From: Acidobacteriaceae bacterium dw_441
GTDB taxonomy: Bacteria > Acidobacteriota > Terriglobia > Terriglobales > Acidobacteriaceae
Direction: 5' to 3'
NCBI GenBank assembly: GCA_018449715.1
Contig: JAAVVA010000001.1
Location: 558,001 to 622,000, forward strand
DNA: 64,000 nucleotides
Below the pieces are notes generated by a model. It ran no database searches. It was not told where the DNA came from and worked only from the letters and a program-made list of their open reading frames with translations. The translations under genes and the position numbers were made by a program. This document shows positions 1 through 8,573 of the stretch, piece by piece (positions within the stretch are counted from its first letter, which is position 1; each line of letters begins with the position of its first letter).

Positions 1-965
1 ATGGTCAGGACGAAGCCGGTGGACTTGCCTCCCCGCTTGGAGGCGATGCCGAGCGGAACGCCGATGAGCATGAGAACGAGGCAGGCGAAGGGGTAGGAGA
101 AGCGCCGGTTCAACTCGATGCGGTAGATGCGGGCGCTCTGGCCGGGGACGGTGTTGTCGGGCGAGTGGCTGAGACGCCACAGGTCGGGCAGGGGGAGCGC
201 GAGCAGAGGAGTGTCGGAGCGGCCGAGGTGTGGGTCTTCCTGGGTGCCAGTCTGGATGGGCAGATCAGTGGAAGCGAAGGTGGAGATGTTGTACTGGTTC
301 GGGTCGGTGGGTGAGGTCTGGTGCTGGCCTCCGTCGATCAGGTGGAGGCGGATGCTTCCGGGGTCGTTGGAGACGACGACAGCCTGGTCGGCGGTGGTGA
401 TGTTGGGGTTCGCGGGCTGGGTGAGGTCGGCGAGGAAGACGTGACGCCAGAGGGCGGCTCCAGAAGCGGGGCGGACGTCCTGAATAAAGAGGACGTAGTT
501 GCGGAAGTCTTCGTAGAAGACGCGGGGCTGGACCTCGAAGGAAGCCTGCGAGGACTTGAGCGAATCCTGAAGCGCGAGCGTTGCGGAGGCGGCTCGGGGC
601 GCGAGGTAGAGCGAGTTGAAGAGTCCGAGCGCGACGGCTACCGCCGAGACGATGGAGACGATGCGGACGAAGCTGAGGACTCCCATGCCTGCGGCGCGCA
701 TGGCGGTGATCTCGGAGTCGGAGGCGAGGCGCGAGAGGCCAAGCAGGATGCCGACGAGAACCGCCATCGGGATGGTGACGATGAGGAAGTTCGGAAGCAG
801 GTAGGCGAAGATGCGCAGGACGTCGGTGAGCGAGGCGGAGTCGCGCACGACCAGCTCGAGGATGTGGCCGAGGTCGCGCATGAAGAGCACGAAGGTGAAG
901 AGGGCTCCGCCAAGCAGGGCGTGAGAGGTGACCTCGCGGAGAATGTACCGGGTGAAGATGCGCAT
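1..965 (-). CDS. LptF/LptG family LPS-export permease, C-terminal part missing (window edge)
   Basis: The gene reads leftward from an ATG at 965 and is still open at base 1, so only about 321 residues are present. The N-terminus (MRIFTRYILREV) is followed by hydrophobic helices and the motif DSEITAMRAAGMG, which matches the coupling-helix region of the YjgP/YjgQ (LptF/LptG) permeases that pull lipopolysaccharide out of the inner membrane together with LptB. A periplasmic beta-rich region follows (FEVQPRVFYEDFRNYVLFI), then the start of the last membrane helices just before the edge (FACLVLMLIGVPLGIASKRGG), as expected for about 360-400 residues in total. Whether it is LptF or LptG cannot be decided from the fragment. 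The family call is firm. Confidence 0.88.
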   Translation of the reverse strand, partial: MRIFTRYILREVTSHALLGGALFTFVLFMRDLGHILELVVRDSASLTDVLRIFAYLLPNFLIVTIPMAVLVGILLGLSRLASDSEITAMRAAGMGVLSFVRIVSIVSAVAVALGLFNSLYLAPRAASATLALQDSLKSSQASFEVQPRVFYEDFRNYVLFIQDVRPASGAALWRHVFLADLTQPANPNITTADQAVVVSNDPGSIRLHLIDGGQHQTSPTDPNQYNISTFASTDLPIQTGTQEDPHLGRSDTPLLALPLPDLWRLSHSPDNTVPGQSARIYRIELNRRFSYPFACLVLMLIGVPLGIASKRGGKSTGFVLT

Positions 966-1012
966 GACGTGGGCTCGTGCCCACTCATGAGTTTATCGTG
1001 ACTGACCGGGGT

Positions 1013-2731
1013 TTAGTGGGAGAAGAGGAGGCGATCGCGCTGGGCCTGGTCCCCGGCGACGTAGGAGGAGGCGAACCAGCTTTTGGGCTGGCCGCTGATC
1101 TTGATGGGTTTTTGCAGGGTGAGGGCCTTCTGTGTGTCGCTTGTGGAGAGCGTGGTGGTCTGGTTCATGCGGGCGCGGAAGTGCAGGTGGTCGAAGATCT
1201 GCAGGGCGTCGAGGGCATAGGCGGTGGCGATGCGCTGGTCCTGAAGGACGATGAGATTGTCGCCGTTGCCGGTTTCGCCGGAGGGCGAGAGGTTGGAGGA
1301 GCCTGTGTAGACACGGGCAGAAGGAAGGTTGAAGTCGGTGACGACGAACTTGTTGTGCTCGTTGATGCCGGAGCCTCCGCTCCACTCGGCGGAGAAGGGA
1401 GGGGGAGCCTTCTTGGAGAGATAGCTGAAGGGAACGAGCGCGACGGTGCCGTCGGGCTTGGTGATCTCGAGCGAAGAGGTCTTGTCGGAGATGCCGTAGG
1501 AGAAGAGGTCGCGCTTCATCAGGCGGTCGACGGCTTCTCGGACTGCGCCGGATTTCGTCTGGTAGAGGAAGGCGATGGCGAAGAAGACGGCGGTAGTGGC
1601 GTCGTCCATCGCCTTGCCGATGGGGTCGAGCGAGAGGTCGGCGGAGGCGTGCGGAGAGAAGCAGAGCTGCAGGTCGGGTTTGCCTTCCAGCGGTGCCGCG
1701 TGCCAGCTTGCGAAGAAGGCGTTCGAGAGGAGGCCCGGGGAGTTCTGGAAGGCGAGGTCGAAGTACTGCGAGAAGAGTCCTGCGACGTCTTCGCTGGTGA
1801 AGAGCAGGGCATTGTTCGCTTGGATATAGATGCCGCGGAAGCTGAAGTTGGTGGACCCGAAGAAAACCTTGGTGGCCTTGCCGTTCTTCTTCACGATCAG
1901 CACTTTGTTGTGCTGGAGGCTCTTGAAGTGCATCCGGTGGACGTTGCTCGCGCCAGCGGAGGTGACCAGCTTTGCCGCGGCCAGCGAGGCATCGTTGGTG
2001 GGCTTTTCGTGGCTGCCCGAGTCGTCGATGATGATTCGAAGGCGCTGTCCGAGAGAGGCGAATTTGCCGACGATATCCGGCTCGTCGAGGTCGTAGGCGA
2101 AGACGTCGAGGGTGAGGGAGGCGTCGTTGACGACCTCATCCAGCAGAGAGAAGAGCAGGTCGTAGGCTTCGAAGCCAAGCCACTCGTAGACACCGGCGGG
2201 GGCCTTCGACTTGTCGAAGGATAGGCCGGATTGCCTGCTGGTCGGAATGACGTTGGGATCGTTATGAAACTTGTCGACGTAGGCCTGTGAGGAGGCAAAG
2301 CTGCGGGTGAAGCCGATGTCGAGGAAGTCGCTGTAGGTTTCTTTGGAGAGAGGAATATCGACCGTGACCTGATCCCCGGCGACGAGCTTGTTGTCCGTCG
2401 GCATGTGTTGCTTGGTGATGCGGTAGCGGTAGGTGCCGTCTTTGGGGTCGTAGGGGAAGTGCATCCAGCGGAACTTCTGAAACGGGGCCACGAGCGAAGG
2501 GAAGTTGCGGAAGCCATTCACTGCGTCGCTGGCGGGCTGGTCGTAGGAGAAGGCGATGCGGTTGCGAAGAGGCGAGTAGAGCCGGTTGCCGGGGCTCTTG
2601 ACCTCGATGGAGAAGCCGACGAAGTCCGGCTCGGGGTTGGTGACGTCCATGCCGAGAAGGCACATGCGCTCGCCGCGCCAGAGCTTGGCGGTAAGGCTAT
2701 TATGTTTGCCGGAGTTCATGAAGTCGCTCAT
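1013..2731 (-). CDS. Phospholipase D-like domain protein, one catalytic motif degenerate
   Basis: 572 residues with two PLD-type halves. The second half carries a full HKD motif (HNKFVVTD, about residue 459) followed by GSSNLS. The first half has HNKVLIVK (about residue 274) followed by GSTNFS, so the usual Asp is Lys. In the PLD superfamily the two HKD motifs form one active site acting on phosphodiester bonds. An N-terminal region of about 170 residues has no family I recognise. There is no signal peptide, so the protein is probably cytoplasmic or exported by a dedicated system. It is transcribed leftward and stands alone, 95 bases from the response regulator gene. Substrate unknown: nuclease, lipase and transferase activities all occur in this superfamily. 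Confidence 0.85.
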   Translation of the reverse strand: MSDFMNSGKHNSLTAKLWRGERMCLLGMDVTNPEPDFVGFSIEVKSPGNRLYSPLRNRIAFSYDQPASDAVNGFRNFPSLVAPFQKFRWMHFPYDPKDGTYRYRITKQHMPTDNKLVAGDQVTVDIPLSKETYSDFLDIGFTRSFASSQAYVDKFHNDPNVIPTSRQSGLSFDKSKAPAGVYEWLGFEAYDLLFSLLDEVVNDASLTLDVFAYDLDEPDIVGKFASLGQRLRIIIDDSGSHEKPTNDASLAAAKLVTSAGASNVHRMHFKSLQHNKVLIVKKNGKATKVFFGSTNFSFRGIYIQANNALLFTSEDVAGLFSQYFDLAFQNSPGLLSNAFFASWHAAPLEGKPDLQLCFSPHASADLSLDPIGKAMDDATTAVFFAIAFLYQTKSGAVREAVDRLMKRDLFSYGISDKTSSLEITKPDGTVALVPFSYLSKKAPPPFSAEWSGGSGINEHNKFVVTDFNLPSARVYTGSSNLSPSGETGNGDNLIVLQDQRIATAYALDALQIFDHLHFRARMNQTTTLSTSDTQKALTLQKPIKISGQPKSWFASSYVAGDQAQRDRLLFSH

Positions 2732-2826
2732 CGAATCCCCTTGTTTTTTATTGAGGCGAACGAGCAGGCCCGTGACGTGCGCCCACTATATCGCGGGCAT
2801 GTCATGGGAGTGTGACACGGCTGTTT

Positions 2827-3573
2827 TTACGGATTGGCGATGAAGCGGTAGCCGATGCCGCGTACGGTGAGAAGGTGCTGCGGGTGGGCGGGGTCGTCTT
2901 CGATGTAGCGGCGCAGGCGGACGATGAAGTTATCGATGGCGCGGGTGTCGGTGTCCTCGTGGACGCGCCAGACCTGCTCGAGAATCTCCTTGCGGGAGAC
3001 GATCTGGCCCTCGCGCTCGGTGAAGTACCGGAGAAGGTCCGCCTCCATGACGGTGAGCTGCGTGGTGCGGTTGGGGGCGACCAACTCCAGCTCGTCGAAG
3101 AGGATGGTGCGGTGGTTGAAGTGGTATTCGGACGCGGGGCCGGTGGGCTTAGCCTCGTCGGCTGCGTGGGGAACGGCAGAGTGGTGCTGCCATGCGGTGC
3201 GGCGAAGCAGCGACTTGATGCGGACGAGGAGAATGTTGAGGTCGAAGGGCTTGGGGAGATAGTCGTCGGCCCCGGCCTCGATGCCTTCGAGGACGTCTTC
3301 GGGGCGCGAGCGCGCGGTGAGCATCAGGACCGGCGTGAAGCGTTGCGCCTCGCGAAGAGAGCGGACGATCTGGAAGCCGTCGGCTCCGGGCAACATGCAG
3401 TCGAGGAGGACGGCGGCGATGGGCTCTTCGGGGTGAAGAAGATAGTCGAGGGCGGCGTCGCCATCGGCCTCGTGGTGGGTGCGGTAGCCTTCTGCCTGCA
3501 GGTTGAAGAGAAGTCCCTGCGCGAGATGTTCTTCGTCTTCGACGACGACGATAAGGGGGGCTGACTGGCTCAT
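2827..3573 (-). CDS. OmpR/PhoB-family response regulator
   Basis: 248 residues. The N-terminal receiver has acidic residues at VEDEE (11-15), phosphoacceptor Asp58 in VLLDCMLPG and Lys108 in LPKPF. The C-terminal winged helix ends with VRGIGYRF, the typical beta-hairpin of OmpR/PhoB DNA-binding domains. Its ATG overlaps the stop of the upstream histidine kinase gene by four bases (3570-3573), so the two are translationally coupled and form one two-component system. The regulated genes are not evident; the divergent NIPSNAP gene and the downstream PLD-like gene are nearest. Confidence 0.95.
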   Translation of the reverse strand: MSQSAPLIVVVEDEEHLAQGLLFNLQAEGYRTHHEADGDAALDYLLHPEEPIAAVLLDCMLPGADGFQIVRSLREAQRFTPVLMLTARSRPEDVLEGIEAGADDYLPKPFDLNILLVRIKSLLRRTAWQHHSAVPHAADEAKPTGPASEYHFNHRTILFDELELVAPNRTTQLTVMEADLLRYFTEREGQIVSRKEILEQVWRVHEDTDTRAIDNFIVRLRRYIEDDPAHPQHLLTVRGIGYRFIANP

Positions 3574-4535
3574 GCTTTCTCCTGAAGCTGCCGGCTGCTC
3601 TCGGAGGGCGCGGCAGGGGTGTTGGTGGCTGGAGGATTGGCGAGAGGGAGAGTCAGGGTGATGGTGGTTCCCTGGTTCAGGCCGGGACTGGAGGCGGTGG
3701 CGTTGCCGCCGTGCTGGCGGGCGATGGCGCGGACAAGGAAGAGTCCGAGGCCGGTGCCCTTGATGCGGAGCATTGTGCGGCCGGGGACGCGGTAGAAGCG
3801 GTGGAAGATGCGCTTGTGCTGGTTGGGGGGAAGCCCGAGGCCGGTATCCGTGATGGTCAGGGTGGCCCAGGTGTAATGCGTGATGAAGAGCGAACAGCGC
3901 ACGTGGACGCTATCGGGAGAGTACTTCACGGCGTTGTCGAGGATGTTGAGGATGGCGGTGCGGAGGTCTTCGGCGATCCCCAGGACGCGGAGGTGGATGC
4001 CGCCGGGGACAGGGGTGAGGACGACGGCGTCCTTGGGGAGATGATGGCGTTGCAACGTGATAGCGATGCAGTCGGCGACGAGGGGTTCGAGGTCGAGCAG
4101 GACGCGGCTTTGCTGACGGTTGCGCTGGCCAAGCTGTCCGGCCTTGAGAACCTGCTCGACGGTGGCGAGCAGGCGGTCGGAGTCGGCGAGCATGTTGGTG
4201 TAGAACTGCTGCCGCTGGGCCTCGTCGACGGGGCGGCGCTGCAGGGTTTCGAGATAGAGCCGGATGCTGGCGATGGGAGTCTTCAGCTCGTGCGTGACGG
4301 CGTTGAGGAAGGAGTCCTGCCGCTCGTTGCGGCGGATCTCGCGGACGAGGAAGACGGTGTTCAGGACGACGCCCGCGATGAGCAGAGCGAAGAGAATGAC
4401 CCCGACGACCGCGAGGGCGACGGCGCGCTCGTTCAGGACGATCCAGCCGATGTTCAGCGTGATGGCCAGACCGACCAGAAGCACGCCCAGCGTGATGAAG
4501 AAGGCGATGGTTCCGCGGCGTCGAGTGATATTCAT
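3570..4535 (-). CDS. Membrane sensor histidine kinase
   Basis: 321 residues. Two hydrophobic segments (about 11-33 and 39-64) enclose only a very short external loop, so there is no large periplasmic sensor domain. A HisKA domain follows with phospho-accepting His82 in THELKTPIAS, then an HATPase domain with the N box (LNILDNAVKYS), G1 box (DTGLGLPP) and G2 box (GTGLGLFL). The C-terminus is rich in Pro, Ala and Thr. It is the partner of the overlapping response regulator downstream. The short loop suggests sensing within the membrane or of cell-envelope state, which is inference from topology only. Confidence 0.94.
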   Translation of the reverse strand: MNITRRRGTIAFFITLGVLLVGLAITLNIGWIVLNERAVALAVVGVILFALLIAGVVLNTVFLVREIRRNERQDSFLNAVTHELKTPIASIRLYLETLQRRPVDEAQRQQFYTNMLADSDRLLATVEQVLKAGQLGQRNRQQSRVLLDLEPLVADCIAITLQRHHLPKDAVVLTPVPGGIHLRVLGIAEDLRTAILNILDNAVKYSPDSVHVRCSLFITHYTWATLTITDTGLGLPPNQHKRIFHRFYRVPGRTMLRIKGTGLGLFLVRAIARQHGGNATASSPGLNQGTTITLTLPLANPPATNTPAAPSESSRQLQEKA

Positions 4536-4613
4536 ACGGCCCTGCTTATGAGTGTAGCTGTTTTGAAAAGAAGATCTTCCCGGTAAAGCGTCTGGTTGCG
4601 TAGGATGGCTGCC

Positions 4614-5039
4614 ATGAATCGGCGGACCTTATTGCAGGGGATGGGAGCGGCAGCAGCTTTGCCGTTCATGGGCGGCCTTGCCGCGGAAGCACAGAGCGCG
4701 GAGGTCGGCCCGGACACCGTGTATGAACTACGCATCTACCACACGAGCAAGCTGGAGGCTCTGCTGGCGCGCTTCGGAGGACAGGAGACGAAGCTTTTCG
4801 AGAAGGCGGGGATGCACTGCGTGGGCTTCTGGACTCCGACGGACGATCCTCTGAAGGGAGCGACGTTGATCTATCTTCTGCGCCACAAGAGCAGAGAAGC
4901 GGCTGATGCAAGCTGGAAGGCGTTTCGCGCCGATCCGGAGTGGCAGAAGGTCAAGGCGGAGAGTGAGAAGGATGGAACGCTGGTCGATAAGAACGAATCG
5001 ACGTTTATGGCATTGACGAGCTTCTCTCCGAAGGTTTAA
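4614..5039 (+). CDS. NIPSNAP-family protein with Tat-type signal
   Basis: 141 residues from ATG 4614. The start is chosen because AGGA lies eight bases upstream and because it puts the twin arginines at the N-terminus (MNRRTLLQGMG) of a hydrophobic signal (AAAALPFMGGLA); an ATG at 4605 would add three residues. The mature part (VYELRIYHTSKLEALLARF and a C-terminal FMALTSFSP) fits the NIPSNAP fold, a dimeric alpha/beta barrel of uncertain biochemical role. It diverges from the histidine kinase gene and is followed by a strong terminator. The family call is good; the function is unknown. Confidence 0.82.
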   Translation: MNRRTLLQGMGAAAALPFMGGLAAEAQSAEVGPDTVYELRIYHTSKLEALLARFGGQETKLFEKAGMHCVGFWTPTDDPLKGATLIYLLRHKSREAADASWKAFRADPEWQKVKAESEKDGTLVDKNESTFMALTSFSPKV

Positions 5040-5044
5040 ACAGA

Positions 5045-5077
5045 AAAGCCGGTGCGACGGGGGCTCGCACCGGCTTT
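5045..5077. terminator. Bidirectional terminator between convergent genes
   Basis: A perfect 13-bp stem, AAAGCCGGTGCGA (5045-5057) with its complement at 5065-5077 and a 7-base loop. The A-run and T-run at the stem base let it work on both strands, serving the NIPSNAP gene (+) and the DUF3011 gene (-). Confidence 0.85.
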
Positions 5078-5093
5078 GGTCTGGTTACGGGGT

Positions 5094-5828
5094 CTACTGG
5101 AACTCGGCGCGGCAGCCGCGATCGACCCAGACGCCGCGGCGGTCGGTGCCCCAGGTCTGTCCCTGAATGCAGGCCGAGCCACTGATCTGACGGCTCATGC
5201 GGACGCGATTGTAGCTGCTTCCGTTGGGAATCGAGCAGTAGTGACGGCGTCCGTCGTCGGAGGAGCAGGTGAAGGTCTGCCGGTTGTTATTATTGTTCCA
5301 GTTGTTGCCAGGCCTGTTGTTGTTGCCCCAATTGCCGGGGCGGCCATTGTTGCCGCCGGAGACAAACTCGGCGCGGCAGCCGCGGTCGACCCAGACTCCA
5401 TTGTTGTCGTAGCCCCAGGTCTGTCCCTGAATGCAGGCGGAACCGCTGATCTGGCGGCTCATGCGGACCCCGCCGCGGGTGTCGATGCCGCAGTAGTGGC
5501 GGCGTCCGTCGTCGGAGGAGCAGGTGAGCGCCTGACCGCCGTTGTTGCCTCCGAAGCCTCCTCGTCCAGTCGTGAACTCTGCGCGGCAACCGCGGTCGAC
5601 CCAGATGCCGTTATTGTCATATCCCCAGGTCTGTCCCTGGATACAGGCGGAACCGCTGATCTGGCGGCTCAGGCGAATTCCTCCGCGGACGTCGGCTCCG
5701 CAGTAGTGACGTCCGCCATCGTTCGACGAACAGGTGATGGTGCTCTGAGCAGAGGCGCGGGACGACGCAAAGAAAAGACCGCAGCCCATAAAGAAAAGTA
5801 ATGCAGCAAACCTGAATTTCGAGATCAT
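5094..5828 (-). CDS. Secreted protein with three DUF3011 repeats
   Basis: 244 residues. It begins with a signal peptide (about 1-28, ending ASAQS). The rest is three tandem copies of a module of about 55 residues that starts TCSS(N/D)DG(G/R)RHYC, contains SRQISGSACIQGQTWG and ends VWVDRGCRAEF. This matches DUF3011, a cysteine-containing secreted module found in many Gram-negative bacteria. Linkers are Gly/Asn-rich, especially NNRPGNNWNNNNNRQ between copies two and three. Each module has four cysteines, consistent with disulfides in the periplasm or outside the cell. Function unknown; binding or a structural role is plausible. It sits alone between two terminators. Confidence 0.88.
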   Translation of the reverse strand: MISKFRFAALLFFMGCGLFFASSRASAQSTITCSSNDGGRHYCGADVRGGIRLSRQISGSACIQGQTWGYDNNGIWVDRGCRAEFTTGRGGFGGNNGGQALTCSSDDGRRHYCGIDTRGGVRMSRQISGSACIQGQTWGYDNNGVWVDRGCRAEFVSGGNNGRPGNWGNNNRPGNNWNNNNNRQTFTCSSDDGRRHYCSIPNGSSYNRVRMSRQISGSACIQGQTWGTDRRGVWVDRGCRAEFQ

Positions 5829-6018
5829 TGGAACCCTCGTTCGGCTGAAGATTTTTTGGATGAGCTATCCCGGAACAATTATGTCGTGTGGTTCCAGAAG
5901 ATAATCCATGTATTTTTGCCTGTCGAGTGGGATGCAGATTTTTCGAGAAGGTATGTATCAGCAAATGCAGGGTTTTGCGATTCTGGCTGCGCTCTATTTA
6001 ACCTGCCGTTTAAAACGG

Positions 6019-6050
6019 TTGTGGGGAGCAGAGTTCTCTGCTCCCCACAA
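6019..6050 (-). terminator. Strong hairpin downstream of the desaturase gene
   Basis: A perfect 15-bp inverted repeat (TTGTGGGGAGCAGAG at 6019-6033, complement at 6036-6050) starting 20 bases past the desaturase stop. The T-run after the stem on the minus strand is weak (AACCGTTTTAAACGG). A smaller palindrome overlaps at 6007-6019. The rest of 5829-6018 holds no gene I can see. Confidence 0.65.
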
Positions 6051-6070
6051 GTGATGCGGATGGGCCAGGC

Positions 6071-7057
6071 TTACATGCCCGCTGGCTTGGGATTGGCCGG
6101 GTCGAACTGGGCGACCTGAACCTTCTGGGCGAGGCCGATCTTCGACAGGAACCAGATGCCGTAGTAGTTCACGTCGAACTCGTACCAGGCGAGGCCGTGG
6201 CGTGCGCTGACGGGGTGGGCGTGGTGGTTGTTGTGCCAACCCTCGCCGCCGGTCAGAAGAGCCACCCACAGGCTGTTACGCGAATCGTCGCGGGTCTCGA
6301 AGCGGCGGCTGCCCCAGAGGTGCGTGGCCGAGTTGACCAGCCAGGTGGCGTGCAGGCCGAGCGAGGTGCGGAGGAAGGTTCCCCAGAGGACCATGCCGAC
6401 GGCTCCGACGATGCGGTGACCGGGGGCAGCAAGCGCTGCGCCAAGGGCAATCTGGAGGAAACCGGCGACGGTGAGCGGCAACCAGTGGTACTTCGAGAGC
6501 CACACGTGGACCGGATCGCGGGTAAGGTCGGGGGCGTAGCGGCCGAGCAGGGCCGTCTCCGAGTGCAGGGCGCGGCCAGAGAGAATCCAGCCGGCGTGAG
6601 CCCACCAGGTTCCGTCGTGCGGGGTGTGCGGGTCGCCTTCCTGGTCAGAGAACTGGTGATGGACGCGGTGCGTGGCCACCCAGAAGATCGGGCCTCCCTC
6701 AAGCGCCATCGTGCCGCAGATGGTCAGGAAGTATTCCATCCACTTGGGGGTCTTGTAGCCGCGGTGCGTCAGCAGGCGGTGGTAGCACATGCCGATGCCG
6801 ACGTTGATGGCGAAGAAGTACATCACCATGGCGACGGCAAGGTTCGTCCAGGAGAAGAAGAAGAGCGCGGCGATGGCTCCGACGTGGAAGAGGCCCATCG
6901 CGATGGCGGTGATCCAGTTGATCCGACCCTGCTGGTACTGGCGTCCCATGCGCAGGTCTTCACGAACCTTCTTTGCCGTTTTAGCTGCAACCGAAATGGG
7001 CTGCGCGGAGCTGGAGGTTTGGGAGATGTCTTCGGTGGGAATCAGGGATTGGTTCAT
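6071..7057 (-). CDS. Acyl-CoA (delta-9-type) fatty acid desaturase
   Basis: 328 residues with the three histidine boxes of membrane di-iron desaturases: HRLLTHRG (93-100), HRVHHQFSD (130-138) and HNNHHAH (275-281). Four or so hydrophobic helices separate the boxes. The enzyme introduces a double bond into a saturated acyl chain in the cytoplasmic membrane using O2 and reduced electron carriers, so it tunes membrane fluidity. Length and box spacing match bacterial stearoyl-CoA desaturases of the Ole1/DesC type. No dedicated ferredoxin or cytochrome gene lies next to it. It is flanked by hairpins on both sides and appears monocistronic. Confidence 0.93.
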   Translation of the reverse strand: MNQSLIPTEDISQTSSSAQPISVAAKTAKKVREDLRMGRQYQQGRINWITAIAMGLFHVGAIAALFFFSWTNLAVAMVMYFFAINVGIGMCYHRLLTHRGYKTPKWMEYFLTICGTMALEGGPIFWVATHRVHHQFSDQEGDPHTPHDGTWWAHAGWILSGRALHSETALLGRYAPDLTRDPVHVWLSKYHWLPLTVAGFLQIALGAALAAPGHRIVGAVGMVLWGTFLRTSLGLHATWLVNSATHLWGSRRFETRDDSRNSLWVALLTGGEGWHNNHHAHPVSARHGLAWYEFDVNYYGIWFLSKIGLAQKVQVAQFDPANPKPAGM

Positions 7058-7171
7058 GGTCTGTTTCTTCCTTCCTGAGAACTTCTATTCCGAAGCTAAC
7101 AGGATGCGGGAGAAGCGGGTGTAAGACTTTTGTAATGCTGCGCGACAGTCAGAAAAGCCGGTGGAAACAGA

Positions 7172-7198
7172 AGCGGCATCGCTGGTTGCGATGCCGCT
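7172..7198 (-). terminator. Terminator after rhaT
   Basis: A 10-bp stem (AGCGGCATCG at 7172-7181, complement at 7189-7198) with a 7-base loop, 24 bases beyond the rhaT stop. On the minus strand it is followed by a pyrimidine-rich stretch (TCTGTTTCC). Confidence 0.6.
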
Positions 7199-7222
7199 GG
7201 TGGAATGAAGTGAGGGCAGGAA

Positions 7223-8440
7223 TCAGGGAAGAAGGGTGGTTGGGCGGAGAATCAGAGAAGCCGCTGCGCGGGTGGTTTCGCCTGCCTTCAGGTAGTTGCC
7301 ATAGCCCACGATGATGGTTGAGCCGATCAGCAGGGCAAGTCCGAGCGCTACGAGCATCTTCGTGCGGGCGCTGGTTCCGCGCCACTCCTTGAGGGCGAGG
7401 CCCCAGAGCGTGGCGAAGAGGATGATCGACGCCATGTGCAGGGTCCACGAGGAGAAGTCGTACTTGCCCATCTTCGTCTGGCCCATCGAGTAGAAGAAGA
7501 ACTGGAAGTACCAGATGACTCCCGCAAGCGCCGCAGAGAAGTAGTTGAAGACGAGGGTGCGCGGCGAGAGACGGTCGTAGGTCGAAGGATCGAGCGGGTC
7601 GAAGTCGACCATCGTGTAGCCGGAGGCATGGGTGGCGCGCATGGGATTCATGCCGGGCTCGCCGAGGAACTGCTTGTAGCTCTGGTTTTTGATGATAAGG
7701 ATGACCGACCAGATGAAGTTGGTGAGGAAGCCTCCCCAGAGAACGACGATGAGGACCGGGAGGTTCTGCCAGAGATCGAGCCGTTGGTGGGCCAGCAGCT
7801 CGGTGCGGGCGACCTCGGCGATGGGGGCTCCTGCCTTCAGGCCGAAGGCGAAGAAGGAGCTCATGATGCCGGCGAAGACCGCGACGGCGAGTCCCTTGCC
7901 GATGTTGTAGTCGACCTCGCCGGACTCGGCCAGGTCTTCCACCGTGATCTCGCGCTCCTTGGCGAACCCGGCGGCTCCGTTGACCGCGACGGCGATGAGG
8001 CAGACCGCGACGCCTGCGAGGATGACCAGGCCCGAGCGCTCATGCAGGATGGAGGACATCTCTCCGGAGTAGATGGGAGGGATGAGGGTTCCGAAGGCGG
8101 TGCAGAGGCCGAGCGCGATGGAGTAGCCGAGGGCGATTCCGAGATACCGGATGGCGAGCCCGAAGGTGAGTCCGCCGACGCCCCAGAGGATTCCCCAGAG
8201 GATCGCGAAGTGGAAGCTGGAGGGGTTCTGCTGGTAGGCGGTGTGGAGCACGCCGGTCAGGTTGGGGACGAAGATCGACGCCAGCAGCACGGGGGCTACG
8301 ATCCATGCGGCGAATCCCTGGATAAGCCAGTAGATCTCCCATGACCAGCGCTTGATGCCGCGGAAGGGAATAAAGTTGGTGGCGGAGGCGAAGCCGCCGA
8401 TCCAGTGATAGATGACGCCGAGAAAAGGATTTGGTCCCAC
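7223..8440 (-). CDS. rhaT: L-rhamnose/proton symporter RhaT
   Basis: 405 residues, about ten hydrophobic helices, beginning MGPNPFLGVIYHWIGGFASA, which resembles the RhaT family, within the drug/metabolite transporter superfamily. RhaT imports L-rhamnose with a proton. The start is GTG at 8440, supported by AGGAG five bases upstream. It diverges from lutA with 133 bases between, so a shared control region is likely. No rhamnose isomerase, kinase or aldolase gene lies in this window, so the sugar specificity is inferred from family only. Confidence 0.9.
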   Translation of the reverse strand: MGPNPFLGVIYHWIGGFASATNFIPFRGIKRWSWEIYWLIQGFAAWIVAPVLLASIFVPNLTGVLHTAYQQNPSSFHFAILWGILWGVGGLTFGLAIRYLGIALGYSIALGLCTAFGTLIPPIYSGEMSSILHERSGLVILAGVAVCLIAVAVNGAAGFAKEREITVEDLAESGEVDYNIGKGLAVAVFAGIMSSFFAFGLKAGAPIAEVARTELLAHQRLDLWQNLPVLIVVLWGGFLTNFIWSVILIIKNQSYKQFLGEPGMNPMRATHASGYTMVDFDPLDPSTYDRLSPRTLVFNYFSAALAGVIWYFQFFFYSMGQTKMGKYDFSSWTLHMASIILFATLWGLALKEWRGTSARTKMLVALGLALLIGSTIIVGYGNYLKAGETTRAAASLILRPTTLLP

Positions 8441-8573
8441 GAAGTCTCCTGTTTGAGCAATGATAAAGACAATCGTTCTGAAAGCGCGTTATCGTAGCTG
8501 ACAACAGATTGTAGCTGGAAATAAACTCTCTATTGAATTCTTGACGTCCGTTGATCGCACCCCGGAGGTAAGT
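8441..8573. promoter_or_regulatory. Divergent control region between rhaT and lutABC
   Basis: Two direct copies of GTAGCTG (8494-8500 and 8511-8517) bracket an inverted repeat ACAA-CAGA-TTGT (8501-8512). Start-to-start spacing of a helical period and a half and the central palindrome look like an operator. GGAGG at 8564-8568 is the only good ribosome-binding site for lutA. No convincing -10/-35 pair was found for either direction. Protein recognising it is unknown. Confidence 0.4.
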
